Assembly: GCF_018613575.1 (NCBI RefSeq)
Contig: NZ_JAGGPX010000012.1
Location: 23,023-87,022 of the forward strand
Reading direction: 5' to 3'
Source: Planococcus sp. ISL-110
GTDB lineage: Bacteria; Bacillota; Bacilli; Bacillales_A; Planococcaceae
DNA: 64,000 nucleotides
In this document: positions 25,722-34,141 of the stretch, piece after piece
Position numbering within the stretch: the stretch's first letter is position 1
Layout of the letters: each line of letters begins with the position of its first letter
The notes under the pieces: model-generated
The model's database searches: none
Told to the model about the DNA's origin: nothing
Seen by the model: only the letters and a program-made list of their open reading frames with translations
Translations under genes and position numbers: made by a program

Positions 25722-26686
25722 GCCAGTACCCCCGTTTCCTTAGCAAGAGCAGCTTTCAATAAATCACGGTCATTAGCATATGCAATAATCCGGCCATCTT
25801 GAACGACTGCCAAATAATCCTGGTCGCTTTCATCCAATTGCAGAAAAGCTTCTTCAATTGATGAGTCAGCAGAAATCTTCTTGGCATCTCCTGCCCAATC
25901 GGCTGTGAACAAGTCCAAAAATTCCATTAATCTCTTTTCTCCAAATGTCCGTTTTTGATTGATGCGCTCTACGCCGATAAAATTCCGCACAAACTCATTA
26001 GCAGGATTGTCGATCAATTGCTGGGGTGTTCCTGTCTGCTCGACTTGCCCGTCGCGCATCAAGATAATGGAATCGGCGATTTTCAAGGCCTCATCCATAT
26101 CATGGGTAACAAAAACGATGGTTTTTTTGATGGTTTGTTGGAGATTCCGGAGTTCGTCCTGCAACTGTTCCCGGCTGATGGGGTCAAGAGCTGAAAACGG
26201 TTCATCCATTAACACAATGTTCGGGTCTCCAGCAAGCGCCCGTATCACTCCGACACGCTGCTGCTGTCCACCACTCAATTCGAGGGGATAGCGGTCCATA
26301 TAAATTGCTGGATCCAGCCCGACCAATTCGAGCAGTTCCCGTACCCGCTCTTCTTTTTTGGCTTTTGGCCATTCCAGCAGTTTTGGGACCAGCGCCACAT
26401 TGTCCGAGATGGTCATATGAGGAAACAAGCCAATACGTTGAATCACGTAGCCGATTGAGCGGCGTAATTGAACTTCGTCCATTCCGTTTATAGGTTTCTC
26501 GTCAATATAGATACTCCCGGCAGTCGGTTTTTCCAGTTTATTGATCATTTTCATTAAAGTGGTTTTGCCGCATCCACTGGGACCAATTACGGCAGTCAAT
26601 TCATGAGTGGGAAGAACGAGTGAAATGTCTTTTAATGCTTCCGTTCCATCCGGAAAGCGCTTTGTGACATTTTCAAATCGAATCAT
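25718..26686 (-). CDS. Osmoprotectant-type ABC transporter ATP-binding protein with CBS domain
   Basis: A 322-residue ATPase of the OpuCA/ProV family. Walker A is GPSGCGKTT, the signature is ELSGGQQQRVGV, Walker B is NIVLMDEPFSALDP, and the switch is FVTHD. Residues about 255-320 form a CBS-like segment (VVQDGRIIAYANDRDLL) that in relatives senses ionic strength. It is the first gene of the operon, with ATG behind AAGGGAG. Together with the next two genes it forms one importer. Confidence 0.94.
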   Translation of the reverse strand: MIRFENVTKRFPDGTEALKDISLVLPTHELTAVIGPSGCGKTTLMKMINKLEKPTAGSIYIDEKPINGMDEVQLRRSIGYVIQRIGLFPHMTISDNVALVPKLLEWPKAKKEERVRELLELVGLDPAIYMDRYPLELSGGQQQRVGVIRALAGDPNIVLMDEPFSALDPISREQLQDELRNLQQTIKKTIVFVTHDMDEALKIADSIILMRDGQVEQTGTPQQLIDNPANEFVRNFIGVERINQKRTFGEKRLMEFLDLFTADWAGDAKKISADSSIEEAFLQLDESDQDYLAVVQDGRIIAYANDRDLLKAALAKETGVLA

Positions 26687-26774
26687 AGCATCCGCTCCCT
26701 TCTGATTCTTTCAGCCTAGCTTTTTTATACCCTCTAGCAGACTGCTTTACTCATTTAAAGTTTACACGGAATAA

Positions 26775-27620
26775 TTAATGTTCTTCAAAAACAAGGTGAA
26801 CCGGGTTGGCAATCTGCACGTAGCCAATTTCCCTGTAGATTTTATTGGCCGCAGCATTGCTCAGGTCGGTGTAGAGCATCACAAAATCAAATTCCAGCAG
26901 CAGCTCGTCTGTGACTTCAGCGACCAACGTCCGCGCATACCCTTTGCCACGGCGATGCTTCGGTGTAAATACGAAGGAAACCGTAATGCCGTTTTTGGAA
27001 GGACGCGCTTTCTTCATGCAGGAGACGACCACTCCATCCACTTCCCACACATAGATTTCTTTTCTTTCCAGAAAGTCGGCAATCCGGTGCGTTGCCTGTG
27101 CTTGAGTAGAGCGTTTGATCCCCGTGTCCACCTCAAAGAGCCTGTACCATTCCTCTAAGAGTTCCGCATCTTTTTTACTGGCAATTCGCCAGGAACCGCC
27201 ACTTTTATGCAAACCTTTATTAACCGCATCAATGCGGTATAAACCTTGGTTCATCAATACTTTTACCTGTTCTTCTGTCTGCTTGGTCCAAGCTTCCGCA
27301 AAAAGCCGGCTTGTTTCCTGTTCACCGACAACTCCACTTATTTCGATTCCAAGATTCTGCAAATGTTCAGCGATTTCTTTTTCAATTTCGGGAAGATTCC
27401 TGAAAATAACCAATTGCAAAGCATGCGGCGGAGTCATCAAACAAGCACCTACAATCTCGCCTTCGGTTTCTGCAATCGCCAAAAAGTATTCCTCATACTG
27501 ATTGGCCTGAATTTGGCCAAGCACTCCAAGGAACAAGCTGTATATATCTTCATTCTTATACAACAACGGTGCCACTCTTTCCGTAAATGCTGCTGAATCC
27601 GAGCAGGTAAGCAATTCCAT
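26775..27620 (-). CDS. GNAT family N-acetyltransferase
   Basis: A 281-residue protein with a degenerate N-terminal half (MELLTCSDSAAF onward) and a C-terminal GNAT domain. VSFVFTPKHRRGKGYARTLV is the acetyl-CoA loop, and YTDLSNAAANKIYREIGY is the last motif. The layout resembles two-domain Bacillus acetyltransferases of unknown substrate. The start at 27620 is chosen by family-like beginning and GTGGG; an in-frame ATG 12 codons upstream has no ribosome site. It stands alone between the ABC operon and niaP. Confidence 0.82.
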   Translation of the reverse strand: MELLTCSDSAAFTERVAPLLYKNEDIYSLFLGVLGQIQANQYEEYFLAIAETEGEIVGACLMTPPHALQLVIFRNLPEIEKEIAEHLQNLGIEISGVVGEQETSRLFAEAWTKQTEEQVKVLMNQGLYRIDAVNKGLHKSGGSWRIASKKDAELLEEWYRLFEVDTGIKRSTQAQATHRIADFLERKEIYVWEVDGVVVSCMKKARPSKNGITVSFVFTPKHRRGKGYARTLVAEVTDELLLEFDFVMLYTDLSNAAANKIYREIGYVQIANPVHLVFEEH

Positions 27621-27712
27621 TTTCCCACATCCATTTCTGTGGTAATTCCTCTTCATAAAGGTATTAGCTATATTATGGAAAATCTCCTGCTCATTTCCGT
27701 TATTTCTTTAAT

Positions 27713-27754
27713 AAAAACAACGTGCTCCGAAACAAAATCGGATACGTTGTTTTT
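27713..27754 (-). terminator. Intrinsic terminator of niaP
   Basis: Arms AAAAACAACGT / ACGTTGTTTTT with an inner CCGA / TCGG pair, rich in T on the minus strand. Confidence 0.8.
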
Positions 27755-27763
27755 GAAGTTAAT

Positions 27764-28981
27764 CTATTCCAGTTCCATTTGCTTTGTTTCGGTTCCCAGA
27801 AATGCCACAGCCATTGCACCGATGAGGATGGACACACAGAAAATCCCAAAAATCACATTGATGCCAATACCAGCCGTCAGCATCGAACCGACCAAGAGCG
27901 GCCCAAGAACTCCGCCAATCCGGCCAAACGATGCGGCCATACCTGTACCAGTTCCACGGATAACCGTCGGATACTGCTCCGGCGAATAGGCATATAATGC
28001 TCCCCACGCACCCAGGTTGAAGAACGACAGGAAAGCGCCGGCAACAATCAATAAGGTGATAGTATCTGCATTTCCAAACGCCAGCGCACTGGCCGCTGTC
28101 CCGATCAAATATGTAACCAATACAAATTTCCGGCCAGCACGCTCGATAAGCCAAGCTGCGGAAAAATATCCAGGCAATTGAGCCAGCGTCATAATCAAGA
28201 CATACTGAAAGCTTTGGATAAGAGTAAATCCTTTAAGCACCATAACGCTTGGCAGCCACAGGAACATTCCATAATACGAAAAGACAACTGTAAACCAGAC
28301 GATCCACAACATCATAGTAGGGCGTCTGTATTTTTTGGACCAGACTTCTTTGATGTTTGTGGAAACCGATCGCAGCACATCTTTTTTAGCAGAAAACTGT
28401 GGTGAATCCGGCAGATTGATGCGAAGATACAATGCATAAAGCGCTGGCAATGCAGTCAGCAACAACGCAACACGCCATCCGAAAGACGGAATAATGAAAT
28501 ACGAAATAATTGCAGCAACCAGCCATCCGGCTGCCCAAAAACTTTCCAGCAGGACGACGACGCGTCCGCGCTCTTTTGCCGGCACACTTTCCGATACCAA
28601 AGTAGAGGCAACCGGCAATTCTCCACCCAGTCCCATCCCAACAAAAAAGCGCAGGATCATAAACGCTGCAAGTGTTGTAGTAAAGGCAGAAAGTCCACTG
28701 GCAATTGAAAACAGCAGTAAGGTGATGATGAATATCTTCTTCCTGCCAACACGGTCTGCATAGATGCCAAAAACGAATGCACCAACCGCCATCCCGATTG
28801 AGTTGACGCTGCCGATCCAGCCCATTTGACTGGAAGTCAGTCCCCAGTCCACATGCAATGCCGCAATAACGAAAGCTAAGATTCCAACATCCATTGCATC
28901 AAAGAGCCACCCCAGTCCCGCGACCCACAATAATTTATTTCTTGAAATAGAACTTGGATTTTTCTCAGTTACGGTTGACAT
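27764..28981 (-). CDS. niaP: Niacin transporter NiaP (MFS)
   Basis: A 405-residue, 12-helix major facilitator protein. WVAGLGWLFDAMDVGI near the N-terminus, RFFVGMGLGGELPVASTLV, and ending ETKQMELE are very close to Bacillus subtilis NiaP (YceI), which imports nicotinate and nicotinamide for NAD salvage. The ATG has AAGGAGGGCGG. An inverted repeat at 29008-29033 lies in its promoter region and could bind the niacin repressor NiaR (inference). It is a single gene. Confidence 0.9.
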   Translation of the reverse strand: MSTVTEKNPSSISRNKLLWVAGLGWLFDAMDVGILAFVIAALHVDWGLTSSQMGWIGSVNSIGMAVGAFVFGIYADRVGRKKIFIITLLLFSIASGLSAFTTTLAAFMILRFFVGMGLGGELPVASTLVSESVPAKERGRVVVLLESFWAAGWLVAAIISYFIIPSFGWRVALLLTALPALYALYLRINLPDSPQFSAKKDVLRSVSTNIKEVWSKKYRRPTMMLWIVWFTVVFSYYGMFLWLPSVMVLKGFTLIQSFQYVLIMTLAQLPGYFSAAWLIERAGRKFVLVTYLIGTAASALAFGNADTITLLIVAGAFLSFFNLGAWGALYAYSPEQYPTVIRGTGTGMAASFGRIGGVLGPLLVGSMLTAGIGINVIFGIFCVSILIGAMAVAFLGTETKQMELE

Positions 28982-29007
28982 TGCCGCCCTCCTTGTCTTG
29001 ACACATG

Positions 29008-29033
29008 TATAGTTCTATCTTTACACAACTATA
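29008..29033. promoter_or_regulatory. Inverted repeat upstream of niaP
   Basis: TATAGTT and AACTATA are perfect 7-base arms around 12 bases, 27-52 bases before the niaP start. It is a candidate operator, possibly for NiaR, but I cannot confirm the match to the NiaR motif. Confidence 0.4.
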
Positions 29034-29151
29034 CGCTCACGGCGAATCTGTGACAAGTCCAGATTGAAAAGTCTGTTTTTTTCAATCAAATAATATTTTA
29101 TGGTGCTTAAGCTAACTGTTTCCACACGTTAACAAGAGCAGGAAAATCCCC

Positions 29152-30000
29152 TTACAAACTTTCATCAGAAGAATTATTTGCCGAGAAGATAATGGCCGTA
29201 TTGACACTGATCATCATCGCTGCCTGCCGTTCTTGCATCAAGGTTTCCAGCGAAGTAGAAAACGCCATGGCAGAGATATTCTGTACATCTATATTATCGA
29301 CCATTGCCTGCTGGACAGCGGTCGAAAAAGCCATATCCTTGTACCAGCGGAAAATCTTGTTTTTTCCAGTTCACGCGTGTTTTCCGCAATTTCTTTCAGC
29401 GCTTCGCCCCCCCCCCACTTGGGTCACCGCTAAAAAACCAAGAATAGGAAACTGCGCCAAACGGATTTTGATTTTTTCATCTTTGAAAAGTTGATGGATG
29501 GCCAATACCCTTCCCACCATTCCTGGATCATAAGCCGGTGAATCGAAGGTCATGATCCAGGACAGCCATTGAAGGTCATTGCCCATCGTAAAGCCTTGTT
29601 CACGTAAATCGTGGTAATACATATTCATTGTCGCTGCCCGCTCCGCTTCTTCCGGACTCTTCATCAGCAGAGCAGCCAGATACGTATAGGAAGTTTTCCA
29701 AAACCCCGCGTTATTCAGCTCTTTCTGATTTTGATTGACCAGCTTCAACGAACTTTCTAGATCCTCTTTTTTTGCCACCATGAAAGCTTCTGCTATATGA
29801 AGCAGATGGGAGCGCAGTAGTGAAGTCCATCCCTCATTCTTTTTAATGATTCCAACTGCCCTTTCATGCATTTCCGCATCAAAAGCTTGATCACGCGACA
29901 AGTATATATTGGTGACAGCCAATGCAATTCGTTTATCTACGTCCTCCCCTGTTGTTTTTGACACTTCCGAGAAAGCTTGTTCAATTCGTTTGATATCCAT
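29152..30000 (-). pseudogene. DUF4003-like gene with two compensating homopolymer frameshifts
   Basis: The first 195 codons read smoothly (MDIKRIEQAFSEVSKTTGED onward, helical DUF4003 style). They run into ten G (29407-29416) on the minus strand, after which this frame stops at 29371. The natural continuation EALKEIAENTRELEK lies one frame away, and the C-terminal part, from FRWYKDMAFSTAVQQ to the stop at 29152, is back in the original frame after an A6 tract. One G too many and one A too few would explain it. This may be a decayed gene, a phase-variable tract or homopolymer sequencing error. Its ribosome site lies inside the hairpin at 30006-30043. Confidence 0.75.
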
Positions 30001-30005
30001 AGAAA

Positions 30006-30043
30006 AAGCCTCCTTTTCTCTCTACTGAGAGAAAAGGAGGCTT
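30006..30043 (-). terminator. Perfect 17-base hairpin: zupT terminator containing the next gene's ribosome site
   Basis: AAGCCTCCTTTTCTCTC pairs perfectly with its complement around a 4-base loop. On the minus strand a T run follows, so it should end the zupT transcript. The 3' arm holds AAGGAGG, 9 bases from the ATG of the DUF4003 gene, so any read-through RNA would hide that ribosome site. Confidence 0.9.
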
Positions 30044-30055
30044 AAAGTTTCAAGA

Positions 30056-30865
30056 TTAGAGGATCAATACCAGGCTGACAGCCATTACCGCCATGCCGGC
30101 TACCAATCCATAGATGGATAGATGCGCTTCGTCGTAACGTTTTGCAGCAGGCAATAGTTCATCCAGGGAAATGAAAACCATAATTCCCGCCACCCCGGCG
30201 AATATAATACCAAATAACGTATCGCTGAGAAATGGCATCAGGAACAGCCAGGCAGCAATTGCTCCGATCGGTTCTGAAATACCTGAAAGAAAACTGTATT
30301 GAAAAGCTTTTTTCCGGCTCCCGGTTGCATAATAAATCGGAACCGACACAGCAATTCCCTCTGGAATATTGTGGATGGCTACTGCGATAGCGATGGCGAT
30401 TCCGAGGGCAGGATCCTGCATTGCCGACATGAATGTCGCAATCCCTTCCGGAAAGTTATGGATACCAATCGCCAAAGCTGTAAAAATACCCATCTTTCGA
30501 AGCCGGGCATATTCATCATTGGTCGGTCCTTCATCCATGTCCTCCACCGTTTTGACTTCATGCGGATTTCCAAGTTGCGGCAGGATCCGATCCAATATCG
30601 CCATGAAAATCATTCCGCCGAAAAAGCCAGCCAACGTCAGCCAGTAACCCATGCTTTCGCCATGGGCGTTCGTCAAGGAATCTTTTGCTTTAACAAAGAT
30701 TTCAATTAAGGAAACGTAAATCATCACCCCAGCCGAAAAACCCAGCGAGACCGACAGGAATTTCGTGTTGGTGCGGGATGCAAAAAATGCGAGGAGACTG
30801 CCAATCCCAGTGGCCAGTCCTGCAAAAAGAGTTAGTCCAAGCGCAAATAAGACTGTACTATCCAT
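30056..30865 (-). CDS. zupT: ZIP family metal transporter, ZupT-like
   Basis: A 269-residue membrane protein of the ZIP family, importing zinc and other divalent metals. The two metal-site helices show ALAIGIHNFPEGIATF (about residues 131-146) and AVAIHNIPEGIAVSVPIYY (about 162-180), the ZupT hallmarks. About eight membrane segments are predicted. The start at 30865 follows AGAAGG. No Zur box was recognised upstream. Confidence 0.93.
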   Translation of the reverse strand: MDSTVLFALGLTLFAGLATGIGSLLAFFASRTNTKFLSVSLGFSAGVMIYVSLIEIFVKAKDSLTNAHGESMGYWLTLAGFFGGMIFMAILDRILPQLGNPHEVKTVEDMDEGPTNDEYARLRKMGIFTALAIGIHNFPEGIATFMSAMQDPALGIAIAIAVAIHNIPEGIAVSVPIYYATGSRKKAFQYSFLSGISEPIGAIAAWLFLMPFLSDTLFGIIFAGVAGIMVFISLDELLPAAKRYDEAHLSIYGLVAGMAVMAVSLVLIL

Positions 30866-30965
30866 AGATATGCCTTCTTTCCAATTCTAGTGAATATGGT
30901 TATTCTACACTTAAAGTTTCCTTCGTACACCTTTTTTTAATAAGGAAAGATTTTCTATTATTCAT

Positions 30966-31610
30966 TTATTTCACTCTCCCCAGCAAACCTTTCAGCTTGT
31001 GCCAATCTGCGTCCTTCAAGGCACGGACGGATGGATTATAAAAAACACTTGCCGGATGAAAAGTCGGGAAAACATGGTAAACTTCAACGGTTTCTTCAAA
31101 ACTGCCCTCTTCTTCGTTCCAGTATAAAATCGGCGTCTCCATTAAGACCCCATGAAGTTCCGTGACTCTTGCCTTCGGACCGATCAACCGCTGCAAGCCG
31201 ATATTTCCAAGTGTCACAATCAACGGCGGCTGGACATCTTGAATCTCCGTGTCCAATATCGGCGCATGCGCAATAATTTCTTTTTTGGTCGGTGCCCTGT
31301 TGTATTTTCTTTCAATAGTTTCGCCATTGCGCTTTTTTTTCGTTCCCCATTTATAAGGCCTGCTCCGCACCGCGCTTGTAATATAGACATCTTCCCTTGC
31401 CAAACCGACACTCTCAAGAGAAGCCATCAACTCTTTTCCCGCCCGTCCTGTGAATGGGATGCCCGTTTCTACTTCATTTTCTCCCGGGGCTTCTCCCACC
31501 AGCATGATTGCCGGATTTTCAGGACCACTCCCCCAAACAAACCCCTCAATGGGGTGCCCTTTGATTCTTTTTTTGCCCAATGCAGCTAGTTCTTCCGAAA
31601 TTCTGTACAT
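30966..31610 (-). CDS. Uracil-DNA glycosylase superfamily protein (family 4-like, without Fe-S cysteines)
   Basis: A 214-residue glycosylase-fold protein. Motif 1 is GEAPGENEVETGIPFTG (about residues 38-54), and motif 2 is FHPASVFYNP near residue 192. These fit family 4/5 uracil-DNA glycosylases, which remove uracil from DNA. The sequence has no cysteine at all, so the 4Fe-4S cluster of typical family 4 enzymes is absent, as in some Bacillales members. The start has GAGGTGAAGTGGA. It is a single gene divergent from glnK. Confidence 0.87.
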   Translation of the reverse strand: MYRISEELAALGKKRIKGHPIEGFVWGSGPENPAIMLVGEAPGENEVETGIPFTGRAGKELMASLESVGLAREDVYITSAVRSRPYKWGTKKKRNGETIERKYNRAPTKKEIIAHAPILDTEIQDVQPPLIVTLGNIGLQRLIGPKARVTELHGVLMETPILYWNEEEGSFEETVEVYHVFPTFHPASVFYNPSVRALKDADWHKLKGLLGRVK

Positions 31611-31639
31611 TCCACTTCACCTCTATTATTTTTAATGTA

Positions 31640-31656
31640 CGTAAGGAAACCTTACA
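31640..31656. promoter_or_regulatory. Upstream GlnR/TnrA-like box
   Basis: On the minus strand TGTAAGGTTTCCTTACG resembles TGTNANAWWWTNTNACA with three mismatches and contains the perfect palindrome GTAAGGAAACCTTAC. It is centred about 60 bases upstream of the predicted glnK transcription start. Confidence 0.5.
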
Positions 31657-31673
31657 CGAAATAAAAATAACTC

Positions 31674-31702
31674 TTGCATTATCAGAAAATATAGATTAAT
31701 AT
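31674..31702 (+). promoter_or_regulatory. Promoter of glnK-amtB
   Basis: TTGCAT, 17 bases, TAATAT, between the two nitrogen boxes. Confidence 0.55.
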
Positions 31703-31718
31703 GTTAACAAACCTAACA
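31702..31718. promoter_or_regulatory. Downstream GlnR/TnrA-like box
   Basis: TGTTAACAAACCTAACA matches TGTNANAWWWTNTNACA except at two positions. It overlaps the predicted transcription start and so would suit repression. Confidence 0.55.
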
Positions 31719-31734
31719 TGAAGGAGGAAAAGAC

Positions 31735-32076
31735 ATGAAAAAGATTGAAACGATTATTCGGCCATCGGTTTTCGCAGACGTTCGCCAAGCTTTGGCGCTT
31801 GAAGGAATAGACGGTTTGAGTGTAACGGAAATTGCCGGAATCGGAAAGCAGGAAGGCCGAGTCGGTTTATTCCGCGGCAACGCCTATACGATGGAATTTT
31901 CTCCAAAACTGAAATTGGAGATGGTGGTGGATGACCATAAGGTCGAAGACATCATCCAGGCTTTACTGGAATACGCTTCGACTGGCCAAGTCGGAGATGG
32001 CAAGATTTTCATTTTGCCTGTCGAAGAAGCTATACGGATCAGAACAAAAGAACGCGGCGCAGTCGCGATTGGATAA
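31735..32076 (+). CDS. glnK: P-II family nitrogen regulator
   Basis: A 113-residue P-II signal protein that binds ATP, ADP and 2-oxoglutarate and controls the partner ammonium channel. The T-loop reads RGNAYTMEFSPK, with Tyr at position 51, the residue uridylylated in proteobacterial P-II. The nucleotide-binding GDGKIFILPVEEAIRIRT is near residue 84. AAGGAGG precedes the ATG. It is 12 bases from amtB, and the pair matches Bacillus nrgAB with the order reversed. Confidence 0.96.
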   Translation: MKKIETIIRPSVFADVRQALALEGIDGLSVTEIAGIGKQEGRVGLFRGNAYTMEFSPKLKLEMVVDDHKVEDIIQALLEYASTGQVGDGKIFILPVEEAIRIRTKERGAVAIG

Positions 32077-32088
32077 GGAGGAGATTGG

Positions 32089-33378
32089 ATGGAAGCAGTT
32101 CAAAGTTCAGTAGATATGTTATGGGTGATGCTCGGAGCCATGTTGGTATTTTTCATGCACGCAGGATTCGCCATGGTGGAATCAGGCTTTACACGTTCTA
32201 AAAACACTTTGAATATTTTAATGAAAAACATGATCACTGTTTCGCTTGGGTCGATTCTTTATTTTATCGTCGGGTACGCTCTTATGTTTGGCCCTTCGTC
32301 TTTTGGATTGATCGGTACACAAGGGTTTGCGCTATCAGGTGTTGAAGACATCGGGTTCTTTGTCTTCCAGGCTGTGTTCGCTGCCACTTGCGCAACAATC
32401 ATTTCGGGAGCTGTAGCCGAGCGGATGCATTTATCCGCTTATATTCTATTGACGATTGCCATGACTGCAGTTATTTATCCGATTGTTGGACATTGGGTAT
32501 GGGGCGGCGGCTGGTTGTCACAGATTGGCTTTATTGATTTCGCCGGTTCAACTGTTGTGCATTTAACCGGGGCAGTAGCTGCATTTGTCGCAGCTTGGAA
32601 AATCGGTCCACGCATCGGCAAGTACAGCGGAAAAACCGTCAATACGATTCCTGGCCACAGTTTGCCACTTGGCGCATTAGGTGTTTTCATCCTTTGGCTT
32701 GGCTGGTTCGGCTTTAATGGTGGCAGCACCTTGGCAGCTGACCCTGCTCTCGTGCCTCCAGTAATTGCCAATACACTATTGGCAGCATCTGCCGGCGTGA
32801 TCGCCACTGCGGGATATACTCGTTTGCGCTATGGCCGTATTGACGCTTCCTTAACGATGAACGGTGCACTTGCAGGCCTTGTCGGAATTACGGCAGGAGC
32901 AGCGAACGTTTCACTTGTCGGCGCTCTTGCTATCGGCTTAATCGCTGGAGTTGTCATGACTGAAGCTATTCGTTTGCTTGATTCTAAAATTCGTGTCGAT
33001 GATCCGGTCGGAGCTATTTCCGTTCACGGTATTGCAGGTATCTGGGGGACGCTTGCAGTCGGCTTGTTTGATACTACGGGCGGCTTGCTTTATGGAGGCG
33101 GAGTAGAAATTCTTGGCCTCCAGGCAGTCGGCATTCTGGCTGTAATTGCTTGGGCTTCTATCTCAACCGGATTGGTGTTGTTCGCCGTCGGCAGCCTTAC
33201 ACCACTTAGAGTAACTGCTGAAGAAGAAGAAGTAGGATTGGATTTTTCAGAGCACGGTTCACAAGCTTACTCCATGCAGGATGTTCTGTTGGGCTCACCA
33301 ACAGGGAGCAGCGATTCATTCGCGCACCGGCTGAATCAGCTGGGCGATGCACCCACTTCTCAAAAACCGACTTCATAA
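32089..33378 (+). CDS. amtB: Ammonium transporter
   Basis: A 429-residue Amt/MEP/Rh channel with 11 membrane segments. Motifs include MLGAMLVFFMHAGFAMVESGF, HWVWGGGWL and DDPVGAISVHGIAGIWGTLAVGLF, which carries the second pore His. The long cytoplasmic tail after residue 380 would contact P-II. AAGGAGGAGA precedes the ATG. It is transcribed with glnK, probably under nitrogen limitation. Confidence 0.97.
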   Translation: MEAVQSSVDMLWVMLGAMLVFFMHAGFAMVESGFTRSKNTLNILMKNMITVSLGSILYFIVGYALMFGPSSFGLIGTQGFALSGVEDIGFFVFQAVFAATCATIISGAVAERMHLSAYILLTIAMTAVIYPIVGHWVWGGGWLSQIGFIDFAGSTVVHLTGAVAAFVAAWKIGPRIGKYSGKTVNTIPGHSLPLGALGVFILWLGWFGFNGGSTLAADPALVPPVIANTLLAASAGVIATAGYTRLRYGRIDASLTMNGALAGLVGITAGAANVSLVGALAIGLIAGVVMTEAIRLLDSKIRVDDPVGAISVHGIAGIWGTLAVGLFDTTGGLLYGGGVEILGLQAVGILAVIAWASISTGLVLFAVGSLTPLRVTAEEEEVGLDFSEHGSQAYSMQDVLLGSPTGSSDSFAHRLNQLGDAPTSQKPTS

Positions 33379-33386
33379 CCCAAAAT

Positions 33387-33431
33387 AAAAAAAGAGGAAT
33401 TTCCGGTTATTCCGGAAATTCCTCTTTTTTT
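33387..33431. terminator. Bidirectional terminator between amtB and PAP2 gene
   Basis: Perfect arms AAAAAAAGAGGAATTTCCGG and complement around a short loop, with T runs on both strands. It overlaps the last codons of the PAP2 gene. Confidence 0.93.
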
Positions 33432-34045
33432 CGCGCTTCATCTCTTTTGTGGAACTGGCGCTCACGTATCTCGTACCAGACGGCTACGGCCACAAACCAG
33501 GCATATCCAGCAAAAAGGCCCGCTGTTACATCAGAGAAGTAATTTTCTCCTCCCGCCACTCTCGATAAGGCGACTATCAGGGACAGGCCAACAGCCAACA
33601 GCCAGACCACCATCTTCGTTTTTCTTGAGGAACTGTCTCCTGCAATGAAATAAGCCAATGTGAAAAGATACAATAAGCCAACCATTGCATGGTTTGATGG
33701 GAAACTAAAGGATTCCAGGCCATGCGGCAAATCCGGACGCGGACGCCCAAACCATTCTCGCATCAACTGATTCAGCACATTTCCTACACCCACAGCCAGA
33801 AAGACGAACAGCATTCCCCGATAATTTTTCCGGAACAGCCACAGGTAGACGAGCAGCGAAAGACTCACAGCAGCTATCAGCCATGGTTCTCCTATAAATG
33901 ACATGCTGCCGAGAAGACGCTGCCCGCCAAACAGTTCCGACGCCTGCCGGTCGATTTGAATAACGGCATTCCCAGAGTAGTTTCCAAATATGGCAAAGAA
34001 CCCAAGCAAGGTCGCTACTGCCATTGGATAAAAAAGACGCTTCAC
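33407..34045 (-). CDS. PAP2 superfamily phosphatase (membrane)
   Basis: A phosphatidic-acid/undecaprenyl-diphosphate phosphatase-like membrane protein of about 212 residues. The three motifs are seen: REWFGRPRPDLPHG (KXXXXXXRP-like), FSFPSNHAM (PSGH-like, with N for G), and SRVAGGENYFSDVTAG (SRXXXXXHXXXD-like). The last has Asn-Tyr where His is usual, so activity may be altered. The start is assigned to GTG 34045, 8 bases after GAGGG; GTG 34054 is the alternative. It may recycle lipid carrier or act on phosphatidylglycerophosphate. Confidence 0.85.
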   Translation of the reverse strand: MKRLFYPMAVATLLGFFAIFGNYSGNAVIQIDRQASELFGGQRLLGSMSFIGEPWLIAAVSLSLLVYLWLFRKNYRGMLFVFLAVGVGNVLNQLMREWFGRPRPDLPHGLESFSFPSNHAMVGLLYLFTLAYFIAGDSSSRKTKMVVWLLAVGLSLIVALSRVAGGENYFSDVTAGLFAGYAWFVAVAVWYEIRERQFHKRDEARKKEEFPE

Positions 34046-34094
34046 GACATCCACCCTCTTTCATCATTACCTACAGTTTATCATAAGCAAAATG

Positions 34095-34127
34095 AAAAGC
34101 CCGTTTGCCATATCGGCAAGCGGGCTC
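34095..34127 (-). terminator. Terminator of HrtA-like gene
   Basis: Stem AGCCCGCTTGCC / GGCAAACGGGCT with one mismatch, followed by TTTTC on the minus strand. Confidence 0.85.
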
Positions 34128-34141
34128 GATTATCATTCCAG

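Noticed and set aside
34052..34054. GTG at 34054 as start of the PAP2 gene
   Set aside because: It directly abuts the GAGGG ribosome site; the GTG nine bases later has normal spacing, though the choice is not certain.
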